Below are positions 1 to 12,529 of a stretch of DNA of 64,000 nt, one piece after another (the first letter of the stretch is position 1; each line of letters starts with the position of its first letter). The stretch spans positions 311,501-375,500 of the forward strand of contig OZ025865.1 in NCBI GenBank assembly GCA_964019425.1, written 5' to 3'. Position numbers and translations under genes: made by a program. Origin of the DNA: Flectonema sp. DT1601. Taxonomy: Eukaryota; Euglenozoa; Diplonemea; Diplonemida; Diplonemidae. The notes under the pieces were generated by a model. The model ran no database searches. It saw only the letters and a list, made by a program, of their open reading frames with translations, and was not told where the DNA came from.

Positions 1-1710
1 TTACGTTCTTCAGTACTGTTACACAACTCATGGCTCAGTAAAGAAAGAAAGTGTTGAAACAAGAAAATAGTTTTAAAAAAAAAAATTGGCATACGGTCAC
101 GCAGCTACCCATAGAACAAAAGTATTTCTTTTTTTTTTTCAGGATGGCAGAAGCCTCACTAAGAAAAAAAAATATAAAACAAAAATAAATAGAATTTTTT
201 TTCTTTTTTTTTTTTTGAAAAAAAAAAAAATAAATAAATAAGTAGTATAAGAGAGAGAACAGTGCGATAATGACAATATTTCACTGTCGGGAGAGACACT
301 GCACCTCCAGCCATTCCCTCGCAAACTTCGACAGATCGCCTGACGCTGCCTCGAATTGCTTTTTTTCTTATTTTTCTCTTTCTTTTTTTTTTAAAAGCCG
401 CGACCAGTCAAATCTTAATAAAAGAAATGGCTCAGCTACACAGCTGCGACAAACTCTTTTTTTTCAGCCTGACAGGTTTCAGTAGTTACAAAAAAAAAAA
501 AAAAAGTGACGGAGGGGAGAATAGAAACAAAATGGTTTTTTTTTTTTTTTTTTTTTTTTTTTTGAAATATTTAACTAACATTTCTCTAGGTACATTACTG
601 CAGCATTCGGTAGACCCTGATGCAAGAGAAGAGATCTCCCCTGTCTTTTATACATACACATCCAACCAGACACCCTACTTGCACAAAAATAGTGCAACCA
701 TTTCCAGGGTAATTGCCTCTGCCCCCGCTTGGTGCATTTCAAGGTAAAAGAAAATAGAATAATGGATATTTCAATCACACTAAAAATTAGTTCTGTGTAA
801 TCACAAAAAAAATAAATAGAAGAAAAAGAAAAAAAAAAAAATGAAGGGGAAAGTACACAATAATTAATCCTTTTTTTTTTTTTTTTTTGTCTTCAGCAGC
901 ATCCTGCACACAGTCGAAGGAACGATTTATCATTACCATATCAGAACGACATGTGTAATAGATTGATACGTGAAAGAAAAGGAAGACGCTTAGTGTTGTT
1001 GAAAAGAAAACAACCCCCCACCAGAATGAGTGGACTCCCTAAACGCTTTTGCTTTCCCTATCAAAGGATACGTGCAGTCAGAAAATCACTTCTTGATATC
1101 TCACACATTTTCAAAAAAAAAAAAAAAAAAAAAAAACACTTTTTGTTTTTTTATTTGTGTGCAATAGCCCCCCACAAGAAAACAAAAAATAAAAATATAG
1201 AAAAAAAAAATTAAAAAAAAAGGTAAAGGGGTGGGGAAGAGAGAGGAACAAAAAATAAAAAAAAAATAATCGCATTAAAGGAAAAGAAAAAGGGTTTACT
1301 ATAAAAAAATAAAAAAAAAAAAAGACACCTTCCCGTAGGGCACAATAACCTCGTAAGGGGTTTTGATATGGTAGGCAAATTTTAATTTCTACTTGTGCTG
1401 CCACTACTAGAAAGACACTTCCCAACCTCGACTACAATGATTAAATCTGGCCAGTCCGAAGAACGAGCTTATAGTCCGTTTTTATGGTTTTATTTATTTT
1501 TTTTTTTTTTCCAAAATCGTCAGAAACGAATTTTTCCATTCATGCAAAAAAAAAAAAAAAAAAAAAACTCCTTCATTTTTATCGTTTCACAAGGCTGTGC
1601 ATTTTTTTTTTCCCTGTCATTTTTTTTTTTTTTTTTTTTTTTTTTTTGTCAAGTTTGGTTTTTTTTAACCAAATCATATCTCAGAATCCAAGAGTTTCAC
1701 GTGACGTAGA
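1..1710. other. Low-complexity intergenic DNA, no gene supported
   Basis: Dense A and T homopolymers (10-25 nt) separate short islands of ordinary composition at about 270-360, 590-740, 890-1090 and 1330-1480. Open frames here are poly-Lys or poly-Phe translations of the homopolymers and begin at non-ATG codons. The last part is probably the 3' flank of the minus-strand gene that ends at 1711. I see no tRNA fold or transposon end. Confidence 0.6.
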
Positions 1711-2698
1711 TCATGTTGCTCCTCCTGATCTCATCTTGTCGTTATATTGCCGAATCGCTTGAAGGTTTTGTTGGATATTCGTTGCAGTCAAATCCTGTTT
1801 TTTTTTTTTTTTTTTTTTTAATGTGGTGAATCGTTGGTTGAGATTATTATAACAAGAACATACTGATAGCCCTTCACCATCCTTCACCGAACAGGGAATG
1901 TCATTTGGCGGTTTGCCGTCTATCCATTGTCGTATCTTGAAGAGACGATCTTCTCCTTTTGACGGGGATACGTACGCTTGTTGGTGATTTTGCTGTTTTG
2001 TGTTTGTTTGTTTGTTTGTTTTCATTTGTTGTTGTTGGAGTGCTGTATCTGTTCCTCCCCCCCCCCCCAACCAGTGAGATTATAAATAAAATACCACTTG
2101 CTGTGTTTCTTTCCGTTTTGTTTCACGTCGTTCAGCATCAACGCTATCGTGACGTCCGCGAATTTGCTGTTTTTTTTTTGATGGGTTTTGTGATTTCTAC
2201 GGGATCAACACATAGGAAAGGAAAAGAAATAAAACATACGCGAGATTCAGAGGGGCGCGGTGATAAAGGCATAGACTTCGCTAGTACGAATCCATTCTTT
2301 CCTTTATAGCGAACACGTACCCAACTATTGAACATTTCTACTGTCGAGCCATTTGGAATTTCAAGCGTCTTGCAACCATCAGAACCACAATGAACGAATT
2401 GCGTCGCACCGTTCGATATCGTTACTGTTTTAGAGGGTCCTCCTGAAAATGTTGTGTCTGCCACTTGCCATGGAAGAAGAGTTTCAGTGGCATCTGCAGC
2501 ACCAGCTATTATTGGAGTATCCCCTTCAGACCCGTCACCTGAAACTCCACTCCGTTTCTCTGCTGCCTTTTTCACCTCATCTTTTACTGGGGGGTCCTCC
2601 TCTGCGGTGCCCTCCTTTCCAACGGCACCTCCCGTTTCCTGACTTATTACTTTGCAGAATTCCTCAGGCTTCTGTCCCTTGTTCACAATGCATCCCAT
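1711..2698 (-). CDS. SH3b-like domain protein with MGC N-terminus, four exons
   Basis: Gene model of four exons: 2240-2698, 2095-2166, 1864-1992 and 1711-1794 (stop included), with introns of 73, 102 and 69 nt. All three introns end in ACAG; the 5' sites are GTATGT, GTATTT and GTATGT, and every junction is phase 0. The predicted protein is 247 aa. It starts MGCIVNK, a fit to N-myristoylation at Gly2 and palmitoylation at Cys3, so a peripheral membrane protein is likely (inference). Residues about 25-60 are acidic and Ser/Gly-rich. Residues about 85-140 resemble a bacterial-type SH3 (SH3b) fold, with the signature SWVRVRYKGKNGFV. The tail is Gln/Lys-rich and basic. Partner and pathway are unknown. 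The weakest point is intron 2 (GTATTT); without it the protein ends a few codons later at 2080. A repeat module shared with the gene at 29673 lies about 95 nt upstream. Confidence 0.72.
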
Positions 2699-3359
2699 CC
2701 TTCATTCGCTTTCTTTTGTTATCCTTTTGTTGCTGTTGCTGTTGTGTTACCCGAGGGTGAGGGATGCTGATTCTGAGGGGGAAAAAAAAAAGAATTGGGC
2801 CTTATCTTAAAAACTATACAGAAAACAGTAATATAACAACTGTGATGTTCTTGTTTTGTGTCACACGAAACCCCTCCCGTGAACTGACTTAAACTGATAA
2901 AGCTAAAGGAGGTTTACGCGTGTGCTGCCCCCAACATTCTTTTTTTCGTTCTTACAATACTTGTTATAGCTGATCAACCGAACTGATTATTTATTACGAT
3001 AACTGTTAAAGAAGTTAAAGAAGGATTCTGAGCTATTGTTCTGAAAAGTTTTTCATTTTTGAGATTTTTTTTTCATTTTCTTCTTTTTTATCAAAAACTT
3101 GTCATAAGAGACCGATCAATGCGGTGTTTTATACTTAATTTTTTTTTTTTTTTTTTTTTTGAATACTCGTCATTTTAGTAAAAACAGCTTTTTACTAAAA
3201 GCATAATCAGAAGAACTCAACCTCAGTTTGGAAAGCGGCATTTCCAAAAGCACGAAAATAGTTTTTATAGTGAGAGATGCAGATACGTTCGCGCAGGTAC
3301 AAATCTGCACCTCCAGCAGCACAGTCTGTGTCAGGCAGTTATTTATTTCACAGAAAGAG

Positions 3360-3391
<32 letters not shown>

Positions 3392-3630
3392 TTATCAAAC
3401 AAGGTCACGAGTCTGTGAGACAGCAACAAACTCTCCTTTGAGAAAGCCAACATACTTTTCTCATAAAAAAAAAAAAAAAAAAAAAAACATCTATCTATCG
3501 TTTACTAAATTTCCATTTTTTTTTTTTTTTTGGCATCAGGAAGGCTGCTCTGAAAGGGTTAGCAAGGAAAGAAGTTTGGCAAGAGTTAATTCTGTACCAT
3601 CACGAGAAAGACTACTCTGAAGTGAAGTGA
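2699..3630. other. Intergenic region with shared upstream module and homopolymers
   Basis: This holds the 5' flank of the SH3b-like gene (2699-2964, including a short CAG/CAA-rich leader) and then the 3' flank of the F-box/ankyrin gene. Between about 3040 and 3530 there are A and T runs up to about 28 nt. No gene is supported. Confidence 0.6.
2792..2964 (-). repeat. Shared upstream module, copy 1
   Basis: About 170 bp that recur at 20381-20558 (opposite strand) and in part at 29674-29748 (same strand). Landmarks on the minus strand, in order: CAAGTATTGTAAGAACG, an A-run, GCAGCACACG, TAAACCTCCTTTAGC, GGTTTCGTGTGACAC and AAGATAAGGCCCAATTC. This copy lies about 95 nt upstream of the start codon of the gene at 2698, in sense orientation. 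It could be a promoter or 5' leader cassette or a small mobile repeat; the sequence does not decide. Confidence 0.7.
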
Positions 3631-6600
3631 CTACTCTCGCAGGTCGTCCGACCTTCTGTTGGGAACAGGAAACGCTTCTAACGTCGGCAGTGAAATAATA
3701 ACTGGAAATGTATATTTAGACAATGCTTGCTCTTCTGATCCTACCAATCTACCTCGCAAATCAGTTGGTCTTCTGGGAGGAATTAGCAACAAGCAACGAT
3801 CTCGTGAATCGCTGTCAAGACTATTTTGATAAAATATTTCCTTACTGTGAATTCTACAATCCTCAGGGCGAACCTTTACAAACCGTGACGGGGAAGGAGA
3901 TACAGCTGTACACACAATCTCGTAATCCACAATGTCAGGTTCACTTTCAGAAAAACTTTTTGGTGCAGTGAACACCCAAAAGAGTGGTTTAACACCAAAC
4001 GTCCGCTTGACCTCATCAACGTGATGCAATAGAGTAGGAGAATCATCACCTTCTTGTTTTACTTTTTCATATGTGTCAGCAGTTAGAACCAGTTGGATGT
4101 GCTTAGTGTCGAGTGTTCCGAAGTGAACTCTGCAGACTAAAGGAAGTGATAAATTATTAATTCTCATCACTCTGCTGACAATAACGTGTCTTCCGATAGC
4201 AGCTTTTCGGAGTTGAATATCGGAAAGGTGCGCGGCATGCCACATACCTGATTGATATCGACCTGTTCTAGAAGACTCAAGATATTGATCTCTGTCATCC
4301 CATCCTGACTTGCATCCAAGAGCCGAGAATACTTCACTTGTAGTGATCGTTTTCGTTAAATTCCCACAAAATCTTTCTTGATCAATGAATAACGGAGGTA
4401 CAACTGAACACGGTAATTGTTCTAACGTTCTACCAGGTAACAAATATTGGTTTATTCGGTTTGTGTCATTTAATTCGAACACTAACGAACAACGACAATC
4501 AACTTGATCAAGTCTCCTTGCGTCGTATAAAAGTAATTTAGATTTCGGAATAGTACCTGGAGGGTCATCGTCGAACCGTCTACTGTGAGCATTCCTTGCT
4601 GAGAATACAAAATAATCTTCGTCTTTTGACGTGCTGTCAGATTCCGTGTCTGTTTCATCATCAGTGATAACATAGTCACAATCTGACACAGTTTGAATAC
4701 TCAAAAGATGATTAAAAGTAGACAAATGACCACTACCAATCGCTGCCGTTAATATTCTTTTTTTAAAAACTGGATCAATCTTAATAGACGTCGGTATCGA
4801 CTTTATATACTCAATTCTACTCCTCCATGCCGCATGATCAACAGCCAAATCTATAACTGAACTAATAGCATTAAACGTGCTTGCAATTCGCAATGCACAA
4901 GAATCACTTCTTGACAATGCCGCGCATAGTATTTGTTTATCGATAGTAATTATTTTATTTTTTGATAATTCCTCAATGATGATATCCAGTATCACTGGAC
5001 ATGCTCTTCTTATCCCGATTAACAACGTTCTTGAAGAGATTTGTTCGGCATTATTAAAAAACAATTTAACAGCATTTAAATTATTACGTGAAACACAGTA
5101 GTCGATCAAGGGCATGGCTATGTCACTGTATCTCTGTGGATTCGATATAAAATTATCTTTCGTCAGTTTCCAAACGATTTCGAGAAGCTTTTCGTCAGAA
5201 GAATGGCTAATCGCAACACCCAAAAGTGATGTATTAAACGAGACGGTTTCAACCAAATCGTGTTCGCTTGGTAGAGGTTCATCGTGAGCATCGGCAATCG
5301 TGAAATCACCATAGCGATTTCCAGGTTGAAGTGTTTCCAACATCTGTATAATACGACTTATGTTCTGCTCGTCTGGTATGTTTATATCCAACAGCTGAAC
5401 AGCACGAATCAATGGATGGATTACATAGCTGAGGTAGTGACCGTTGTCATCTCTTGAAAACGACATTGCCACTGAATGAAGCAAATCGTTTCCAAGAACG
5501 TTTTGTTTAAGTTCGAGTGATAGTGTTTTTAATATACACTCAATTTCATCGCTTTTCGATCTGCAACAAATTTTATTTCTTCGAATATGTCTTTCGAGTA
5601 ATCGGGATCGAACCAACGGACATGAATACCCAGAGACGTTGATCGATGACCTGGTGCGAAATCCTTTAATTTGATGACTTGATGCTAACGTAGTCGGCTC
5701 AACAATATTTAAACATCTACAATTTCGTAAAAAAATTCCAAAATCAATTGCATGACCAACAACATGTTTAGGGTTCGTAACGTCCATATCAGGAAGAGGA
5801 TTAATACCCCGTCCCTTGATTCGTGCATATTGAGGTGAAGTCGCTTCTGCTTTTTTCTTAATGTCAATGAGAGCAGATTTCCAGAAATCACCAGAACAGA
5901 CCACGTCGTGGATGCTGCGAGACACCATCTCAATTCTTGCCAAGCATCGAGGACCGCAGTATTGTAGGATGACTCCCCAAATATCTTCTGGAAAAACTTC
6001 AACGTTTTCTACCTCGAACATGACCCTGCAAGTTTCCCATGGTGGATCTGATGTTAGTCTTCTAACTGGATGAGTTAGCGGTGAGATGTCTATCTTCTCA
6101 CAATGATTTATTATTTGGTTAACAATTCCCAAATCACCCAACCCCATCGCATACGCCAACATGGGTAATGCCACCACAACTCTGTCTGGCCCATGCATGA
6201 TCGACACCGCTGAGTTGAATTCAGCTTTACTATACTTTTTTAAAATTTTTTCAACAGCTTCTTGGCTTCCCGTATCCATTGCAACTGCTAAAGCTGAAAG
6301 TTTTATGTCTTTGGCGTGGTGTTTTGTACGAACGGGTCCGAGGTAACAATCATAGCGGAGCAACAGTTCAAGAATACCCGGATTATAGTCTTTGTATCTC
6401 ACTCCTCCAGCACAATAAATCCCATCGTATTGATAAACTATTGATAAGTGAACTAAATCACGTGCATGTCTTCTGAGGATGGAACTGGTGTCTGAATGTT
6501 CGAGAAGGAATTTTAGTATGTCGAGTCTGCCTTCAGTTACCAGATGCGATCCGATTGATTTCCAACTTGCTTTACTCCGAATATTCTTCTTAACGTCGGG

Positions 6601-7710
6601 ATATGATAACATTTCTTTAAGGAGATCAACACTCACATTGCTCCTTCGCAATGCCCAGTCAAGACAGAGTATTCCAAACCAGTCTGTTTTATTTCCTATA
6701 AGCCTAACGACCTGAGCTGAACAACTACCCAAAGCATCCTCTGGCGATAGTTTCTCACCATTCATAATGAGATCGAACAATCCTGTCGTCTCAACCAATT
6801 TTGTTATAGTCGAAATAAGACCAGATCTCACAACAATTTTTAAATATTTTTTTAAATTGTCTTGTCGAATGCTCTGACGAATTATATCAATCGTGAAAAC
6901 AGAAGTTAAAAAATCACTGCTGACAATTGGATTTGACAAGGCTATGTCAAGCGCTGTCTTACCAGAGAGAGTTACAGAGTTCCAAAGAACGAAGCGCTGT
7001 GACGGGCTACACATATTTGTTATACTTAAAGCTGCTGCGAAATCACGTTGTTCCGCAGCTCTGTGTATTGGATGTCTTCCAGACACGTCAGTTGTGAACA
7101 TGTCATCTCTCAATGCGTAGTAGACTTTTTCATTATCAACTGTAGCAAATAAAAATGATGGATACCTGACTGGACCGATTCGGGAATGTCGTTTTCCTCC
7201 TCTTTGAAAAGGTTTTAATTTCCTCGATATAGCCGGATATAAACTACCTAAACATTCTTTCGGAACCCCTGCTAACAAGTCGTATGAGCATAACCAATGA
7301 GATCGTCCCCAAGAATGCAAATCAAACGCAATTTTTTCATTAAGAATTTCGCCATAGATTCCTGAAAATTTATATTGTCCAACTCTAAAACACTCGACTA
7401 ACCGTTGATCAGCATACGGTGGACTACTTATCCGAAGACCCGACGATATTAAATATCTGAGCGATGATACTGGGGTTCGACCATCAGCTTCCAAGTGTTC
7501 ATCGAAAAACATAACACAAACTTCAGGACTAGATTGCATTACAACGATCAACTTGGGTAGTTCCCCAATACGTAAATCGTTAGTTATGCATTTTTTTATA
7601 ATCTCTTCCCTAGATAATCTTTGAACAGAATCTGTTTCTTCATCGCTGGATACGTCTAACTCATATGGCGGTAGAGGGAGTGGGGTGGCAGGTAGCTCAT
7701 CTCCCAACAT
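3631..7710 (-). CDS. Large F-box protein with ankyrin-like repeats
   Basis: Uninterrupted frame of 1359 aa from the first in-frame ATG at 7710 (MLGDELPATPLPLPPYELDV). The open frame continues upstream to 7782 but only through a TTG codon and a run of Tyr codons, so 7710 is preferred. Ankyrin-like repeats lie at about residues 200-270 (DVSGRHPIHRAAEQRD, GKTALDIALSN), with more helical-repeat sequence at about 380-560 and 790-960. An F-box is clear at about 570-615 (VFPEDIWGVILQYC followed by ARIEMVSRSIHDVV). F-box proteins usually join SCF ubiquitin ligases through Skp1, with the repeats binding substrate; that role is inferred here. The last 350 residues have an acidic stretch (DDETDTESDSTSKDEDYF) and a C-terminal domain I do not recognise. 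A leader intron ending just before the ATG is possible (TCAG at about 7720). Confidence 0.85.
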   Translation of the reverse strand: MLGDELPATPLPLPPYELDVSSDEETDSVQRLSREEIIKKCITNDLRIGELPKLIVVMQSSPEVCVMFFDEHLEADGRTPVSSLRYLISSGLRISSPPYADQRLVECFRVGQYKFSGIYGEILNEKIAFDLHSWGRSHWLCSYDLLAGVPKECLGSLYPAISRKLKPFQRGGKRHSRIGPVRYPSFLFATVDNEKVYYALRDDMFTTDVSGRHPIHRAAEQRDFAAALSITNMCSPSQRFVLWNSVTLSGKTALDIALSNPIVSSDFLTSVFTIDIIRQSIRQDNLKKYLKIVVRSGLISTITKLVETTGLFDLIMNGEKLSPEDALGSCSAQVVRLIGNKTDWFGILCLDWALRRSNVSVDLLKEMLSYPDVKKNIRSKASWKSIGSHLVTEGRLDILKFLLEHSDTSSILRRHARDLVHLSIVYQYDGIYCAGGVRYKDYNPGILELLLRYDCYLGPVRTKHHAKDIKLSALAVAMDTGSQEAVEKILKKYSKAEFNSAVSIMHGPDRVVVALPMLAYAMGLGDLGIVNQIINHCEKIDISPLTHPVRRLTSDPPWETCRVMFEVENVEVFPEDIWGVILQYCGPRCLARIEMVSRSIHDVVCSGDFWKSALIDIKKKAEATSPQYARIKGRGINPLPDMDVTNPKHVVGHAIDFGIFLRNCRCLNIVEPTTLASSHQIKGFRTRSSINVSGYSCPLVRSRLLERHIRRNKICCRSKSDEIECILKTLSLELKQNVLGNDLLHSVAMSFSRDDNGHYLSYVIHPLIRAVQLLDINIPDEQNISRIIQMLETLQPGNRYGDFTIADAHDEPLPSEHDLVETVSFNTSLLGVAISHSSDEKLLEIVWKLTKDNFISNPQRYSDIAMPLIDYCVSRNNLNAVKLFFNNAEQISSRTLLIGIRRACPVILDIIIEELSKNKIITIDKQILCAALSRSDSCALRIASTFNAISSVIDLAVDHAAWRSRIEYIKSIPTSIKIDPVFKKRILTAAIGSGHLSTFNHLLSIQTVSDCDYVITDDETDTESDSTSKDEDYFVFSARNAHSRRFDDDPPGTIPKSKLLLYDARRLDQVDCRCSLVFELNDTNRINQYLLPGRTLEQLPCSVVPPLFIDQERFCGNLTKTITTSEVFSALGCKSGWDDRDQYLESSRTGRYQSGMWHAAHLSDIQLRKAAIGRHVIVSRVMRINNLSLPLVCRVHFGTLDTKHIQLVLTADTYEKVKQEGDDSPTLLHHVDEVKRTFGVKPLFWVFTAPKSFSESEPDIVDYEIVCTAVSPSPSRFVKVRPEDCRIHSKEIFYQNSLDSDSRDRCLLLIPPRRPTDLRGRLVGSEEQALSKYTFPVIISLPTLEAFPVPNRRSDDLRE

Positions 7711-8858
7711 GTGCAGAACTGATTTAAAGCAACAATAATAATAATAATAAGACTTTATAAAACCCTCTGCTACGGAATACAATTACTCTACTCGAATGGA
7801 ACATGCTGTAGGAAAAAACAAAAAAAGGTAATGAACAAGACAACACAAGCAATACTCAAACTACTACTATATAGTAACGTCTCTTCGGTACATTTGAAGT
7901 CACCATTGCGAGAGTATCAAATCACTATTTTAGTTTTTTTTTTTTTTTTTTTTTTTTTTCCAGAAAAAAAAAAAAAAAAAATTGTTGGAAGGGAAAGACT
8001 GGCCAAACTACTGAAAGACAGCATCGCGTAATCGCTTTTTCGGTTGTTACTACCTGTATTTTACTGTTAAACATTTGCTTTGCGGTTGGATTTTGCTTGT
8101 GCATAAAAACAAGAAGACTTCGTATGTCCAAGTTTTTTTATTTTTTTTTGCACAGGCCGTCTGGGGAATAATAGTTGATAAATATATATATCAAAAAAAA
8201 AATTAGAACTGAATAAAAAAACACAATTCAGCAAATTAATTTATGATACAAAAGGTTGTTTTTTGACTAGTGAGTCAGTAGATAAGGTAAAAAAAAAACA
8301 CTATTTTTTTTGCAAATTTACATTAAAAAAAAAACTCTACATTTTTAATCAATTATTTCTAAGTAATTTGCATGCATATGTGTCTCCTGATTACTTGTCT
8401 GAGAGGGAGTAAATTGATAAAAGAAAAAATTTATAAAAAAAAAGATTGTGAGGGGAAGAAATGAAGAAGAAAAAAAAAACGGAAAAAAACAAAAATTCAC
8501 TCACAGTATGAAGTAGAGTTTCAATCACAACGTCACCACGTCTGCAGTTTTTTTTTTTTCTTAATTTTTTTTTTTTCAGGGGATGTATTTATTTCGATTT
8601 TGTTGTATTATAAAAACATAAAAGCATTAATTTTTAGATACAGTTGACTAAGGACGATGCGCAACTTAGCATAATAAAGTAACTATTTAGGTTTCGAGAG
8701 TAATCCATATACCCCTCTTTGCTTCAATTCTCACATCAGTATGGTGGGATTTTTTTTTTTTTGTTTTTTTTTTTTTGGGGGAAATAGGGTAATTAGATAC
8801 TGCACAGGAAAATTGTTTTCTGAGGAACGACACTCAACAGTGGATAATGAAAGAGAGA

Positions 8859-8894
<36 letters not shown>

Positions 8895-10249
8895 TGACTC
8901 AAACTGCAGTTTTTTTTTTCTCTAACTTTTTTTTTTTTTTTTTTTTACGTTTTATGATTGTTAAAAGCACTTATTAGTTAGCTACTGAGTCCAACATACT
9001 CACCGAGTACCAGTAAAGGTACACGCTCAAAGAATAACATTGTTTTTTTTTTTTTTTTTTTTTTTGATTTTACCCTATTTTTTTATGCAATAAAAAAAAT
9101 GCCACACATAAGGAACGAAACATCATCCAGCAACACCTTCTAAAAAGGTTGAAGGCGGGGTGGGAAACTGCCTGAGCATATTTTGTAATCACATAAATAT
9201 ATGAATTGTATCAAAGCTTATTATGAAAGGGGGATTGATGGGTAAGAGAATGAATGGTTGAAAAAAAAAAAAAAAATATATAAAAGCTCTAGGCTCTTGG
9301 AAAAGAGTCTGCTTAAATAAAAATATTGAAAAAAAAAAAAAAAAAATGAAATGAAATTTTACTTTTGCAAAGATAATTAAAAAAAATAAATCATTTTGTT
9401 ACTTTTCCATAAAGTAATTTTCCTAACTTCAACTAAGAACAGCTAAAAACCATAATTTTTTTCTCAGCATCGTGCGAAAACTTACCAGCAAATGTTTGAA
9501 ACCAAAAGTTTAATTTTTTTTTTTTTTTTTTTCTAAAGTGACTTCAAAAAACCACCCAGATAAGCCTTATATTTTGTTTGATAAATAGATAACATGACAT
9601 AATAAATAAAACCTCTCTTAATCTGAATAGTTTCTTCTCCGACTTCGTCGGTGCAAAAGAAGAAAAAAAATAAAATAAAATAAAATAAAAACGAGGAATT
9701 TAGTCGGTTTTGTTTGCATTCGATGATTACTAAAAAAAAAAAAAAAAGAAGAAAAAAAAAAACTTCTTGCTTGGATACCATTTATAATAAGGTTTATATA
9801 GACATGGTTTCCTAATAATAAAAATAAAAAAAGAATTTAAAAAAAAAAAAACATTTATGTATACATGTGAAATTAATTCCATCATGCTCAATTCAATTTT
9901 TTTTTTTTTGTTTTTTTTTTTTTCTAATAAGTAAAAAGAGCGTTTTGAATGATAATTAATAAATGTGGAAAAAAGAGGAGGGAGAAAAAAAAAAAGAAGA
10001 AGAAGAAGAGAGAGAAGAGAGGAAGAAGAAAAAAAAACAATAATTCGCATGAGAACACCAAAAAACACCAATGAAACATAAGTATTCCCTTTTTTTTTTT
10101 TTTTTTTTTTTTGAAAAAAAAATAAAAATAAATACACAACATATAACGGGTATCGGCTGTTTGTAACGAGCGAATTCTTAACAAGAATTTTTTTCATTTT
10201 TTTTTTTTTTTTTTTTTTTCCCCTTTCCAAAATTGATCTCTACCACAAC

Positions 10250-10282
<33 letters not shown>

Positions 10283-12529
10283 GAAAAGTTCACAGGAAAG
10301 ACAACTAAAGTGTCCCTATACGGCCATCGCTTTGGCTGCACGTTGCAAGGAATGACATCATGCTCCAAAGTGATTTAATATGGGCATGCGTCACGGCGAC
10401 TTAGAGTCTTCTGAAAAAAAAACAAGACAAAAACATCTAAATTTTTCGCAAAGTTTTGCAAGGAATGGGACACCAGGTGCTAATGTTTGGATTATTCGTA
10501 AATAGCTATGAAAGAAAGACAAAGCTTTTTTTTTTTTTTACAAAAAATATTTCACATGCGGTCACACATCCTTATCAATGAGACTCGCCAGACACAAAAC
10601 AATACCACCAATAAACGAGGCTGAAAGGCGCTCGCAAATGGAAACAATTACCATAGGGTCCTCTTCTTATATATATATATATTTTTTTTTTTTATATTGT
10701 GCACAAAAATCGCAAGTTTGCAGGTCCATGCCCGTTTTTAGATTTCTGTTTTTTTTTTTTTTTTTTTTTACCAAATAATTAACCTCATTTTTCATGTTCA
10801 TCTACGGAATTTCGAGGTAGAGAACTCGGGAGGCTTTTTTTTTTTTTTTTTCAAAAAAAAATAAAGAAATCTGTGTGACTCTCTCTCTATCATGTGAAAA
10901 AAATTGCAAATCGCTGCCAACAAAAGAAAAAAAAAACCAGCGGATCAAGGATTAGTTTATGTTACTCTGTTGGCAGCGTTTTAGACAAAGAATGAGGAAA
11001 AGAAGAATCGCAAATGTGACTACCCTAGGAAAAAAAAAAAAAAAAAAAAAAAAAAAAACACACAAAACAATAAAACGAAAAAAAAAATTAAAAACAGTAT
11101 ACCATAAAATAAAAAAATACTTTCGACGTAAGAATTCAGCATATTATATATATTGCCGGATTCTGTATGCCACAGACCCCTCAATCAAAAAAAATGTCAT
11201 AATTTTTTTTTTTTATTATATCAACATAATGCAAGAAATGACATCAGCATCATGCCACATTAAAAGAGGTGTTGTTGGGGACAGGAATATTTATTTGCTT
11301 GCAGACACTAGGAAGTTCAATTTCTTTCCGGGAAAAGCTCGCAAAATGCAAGACGCTCACCGGAGGGGGAACACCCATCTAAAAGCGCAATTAAAAAACA
11401 AATATATAAATCAACAATAAAAATAAAAATATAAGGGAAGAAAGGCGACTATCACACCAAAAGGGAAGACTGACTCCTACAATTATGCCGCTAGTTTTTA
11501 GAATGCGATGCGGAAAAAAAAAAATATATATATAAAGAATAAAGAATAAAGAATAAAGAAAAACTGATGTGATGTGATGGATGGAAAAATAAACGTAGCA
11601 AAAAAATATTTAAAATAAATGCATAGTGTATAAACGATGGTATAATCATGGCGTAATATTAGTGATCCTTCTCTAGTTGGAAAGACCGCTCTTTTTTTTT
11701 TTTTTTTTTTTTTTTTTCTCTGTTTAGCAGAAAAATAATAAGTCTTTCAGAATAATAAACAAAATACCCGTCCGAAACAAAACACTGCACTAAAAGAATA
11801 CCAGAAAGTATATAGAAGAAGTTTGTTTTGTTTTTTTTGTTTTTTTTGTTTTTTTTGGAACATAGTGTGTTTAGGGGGAAAAAAATGACATCGCCGGGGT
11901 TCGAACTAGTCTCGAACACCACAGCTGTCAACACCCTACATGTAGAACACTGATTCAGTTTGTAGGTAAAAAGAAACACGAAATCATATGTGGCAAATCG
12001 CGAATAAGACAAATTTTAGACTACTCAAAATATTGATGTTGTTGTTTTTAAATTTTTTTTTTTTTTTTTTTTTTAAATAAAACTTTGTGAGAAAACATAA
12101 ATTTCAAATCTGATAGTTGACTCCCCTTCGGGTATAAAATAACAGATTGTTTTTTTTTTTCAACTGAAAAAAAGGGAAAGAAAACATATTTTCATACAAA
12201 CAAGGCTCGCAAAAAAAAAAAAAATAAATAAATAAAATAAATAAATAAAAAAAAACTCTACACTAATAGAAGTTTGTGTAGCCTGATAAATCTGCACTGC
12301 CGAAAGACGATGATGTTGTCTTTTTTACTTATACAATAGTCCAACACAAAGTGTGGGGACCAGCAGGACCAGTGGAGGTGTTTAGGTCAATCTTTTTGAC
12401 GGTTTTATTCATTTCGTAATACGTGGGGGGACAAAGTTGTTTTTTTTTTTTTTTTTTTTTTTGAAAATAAAATAAAATAAGAGTAACACTAAGTCGAAGA
12501 ATGGACTTAACGGCCATTTTTTTTTTTTT
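7711..12529. other. Gene desert, left part: homopolymer-rich DNA
   Basis: No credible ORF. A and T runs of 10-35 nt recur every 50-150 nt, with purine-rich microsatellite-like tracts at 9980-10040 and repeated AATAAAG units at about 11535-11560. Islands of normal complexity occur at about 8590-8730 (repeated at 15.2 kb), 9110-9260, 10290-10420, 11220-11390 and 11890-12010. The island near 11895-11915 has a B-box-like motif but no tRNA cloverleaf. The proteins read from this stretch are homopolymer artefacts. Confidence 0.6.
8593..8706 (+). repeat. Duplicated island with conserved hairpin, copy 1
   Basis: About 115 bp that recur at 15189-15322. The best-conserved block reads GATGCGCAACTTAGCATAAT, then AAAGTAACTA and GGTTTCGAGAGTAATC. 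CTAAG and CTTAG flanking the GATGCGCAA core can pair into a short hairpin in both copies. The block is non-coding. It may be a small RNA gene or a mobile repeat; strand is arbitrary. Confidence 0.6.

Noticed and set aside
2792-2964. Shared module as a spliced-leader RNA gene
   Set aside because: No clear exon followed by GT and an Sm site is seen, and the copies sit next to different genes instead of in an array.
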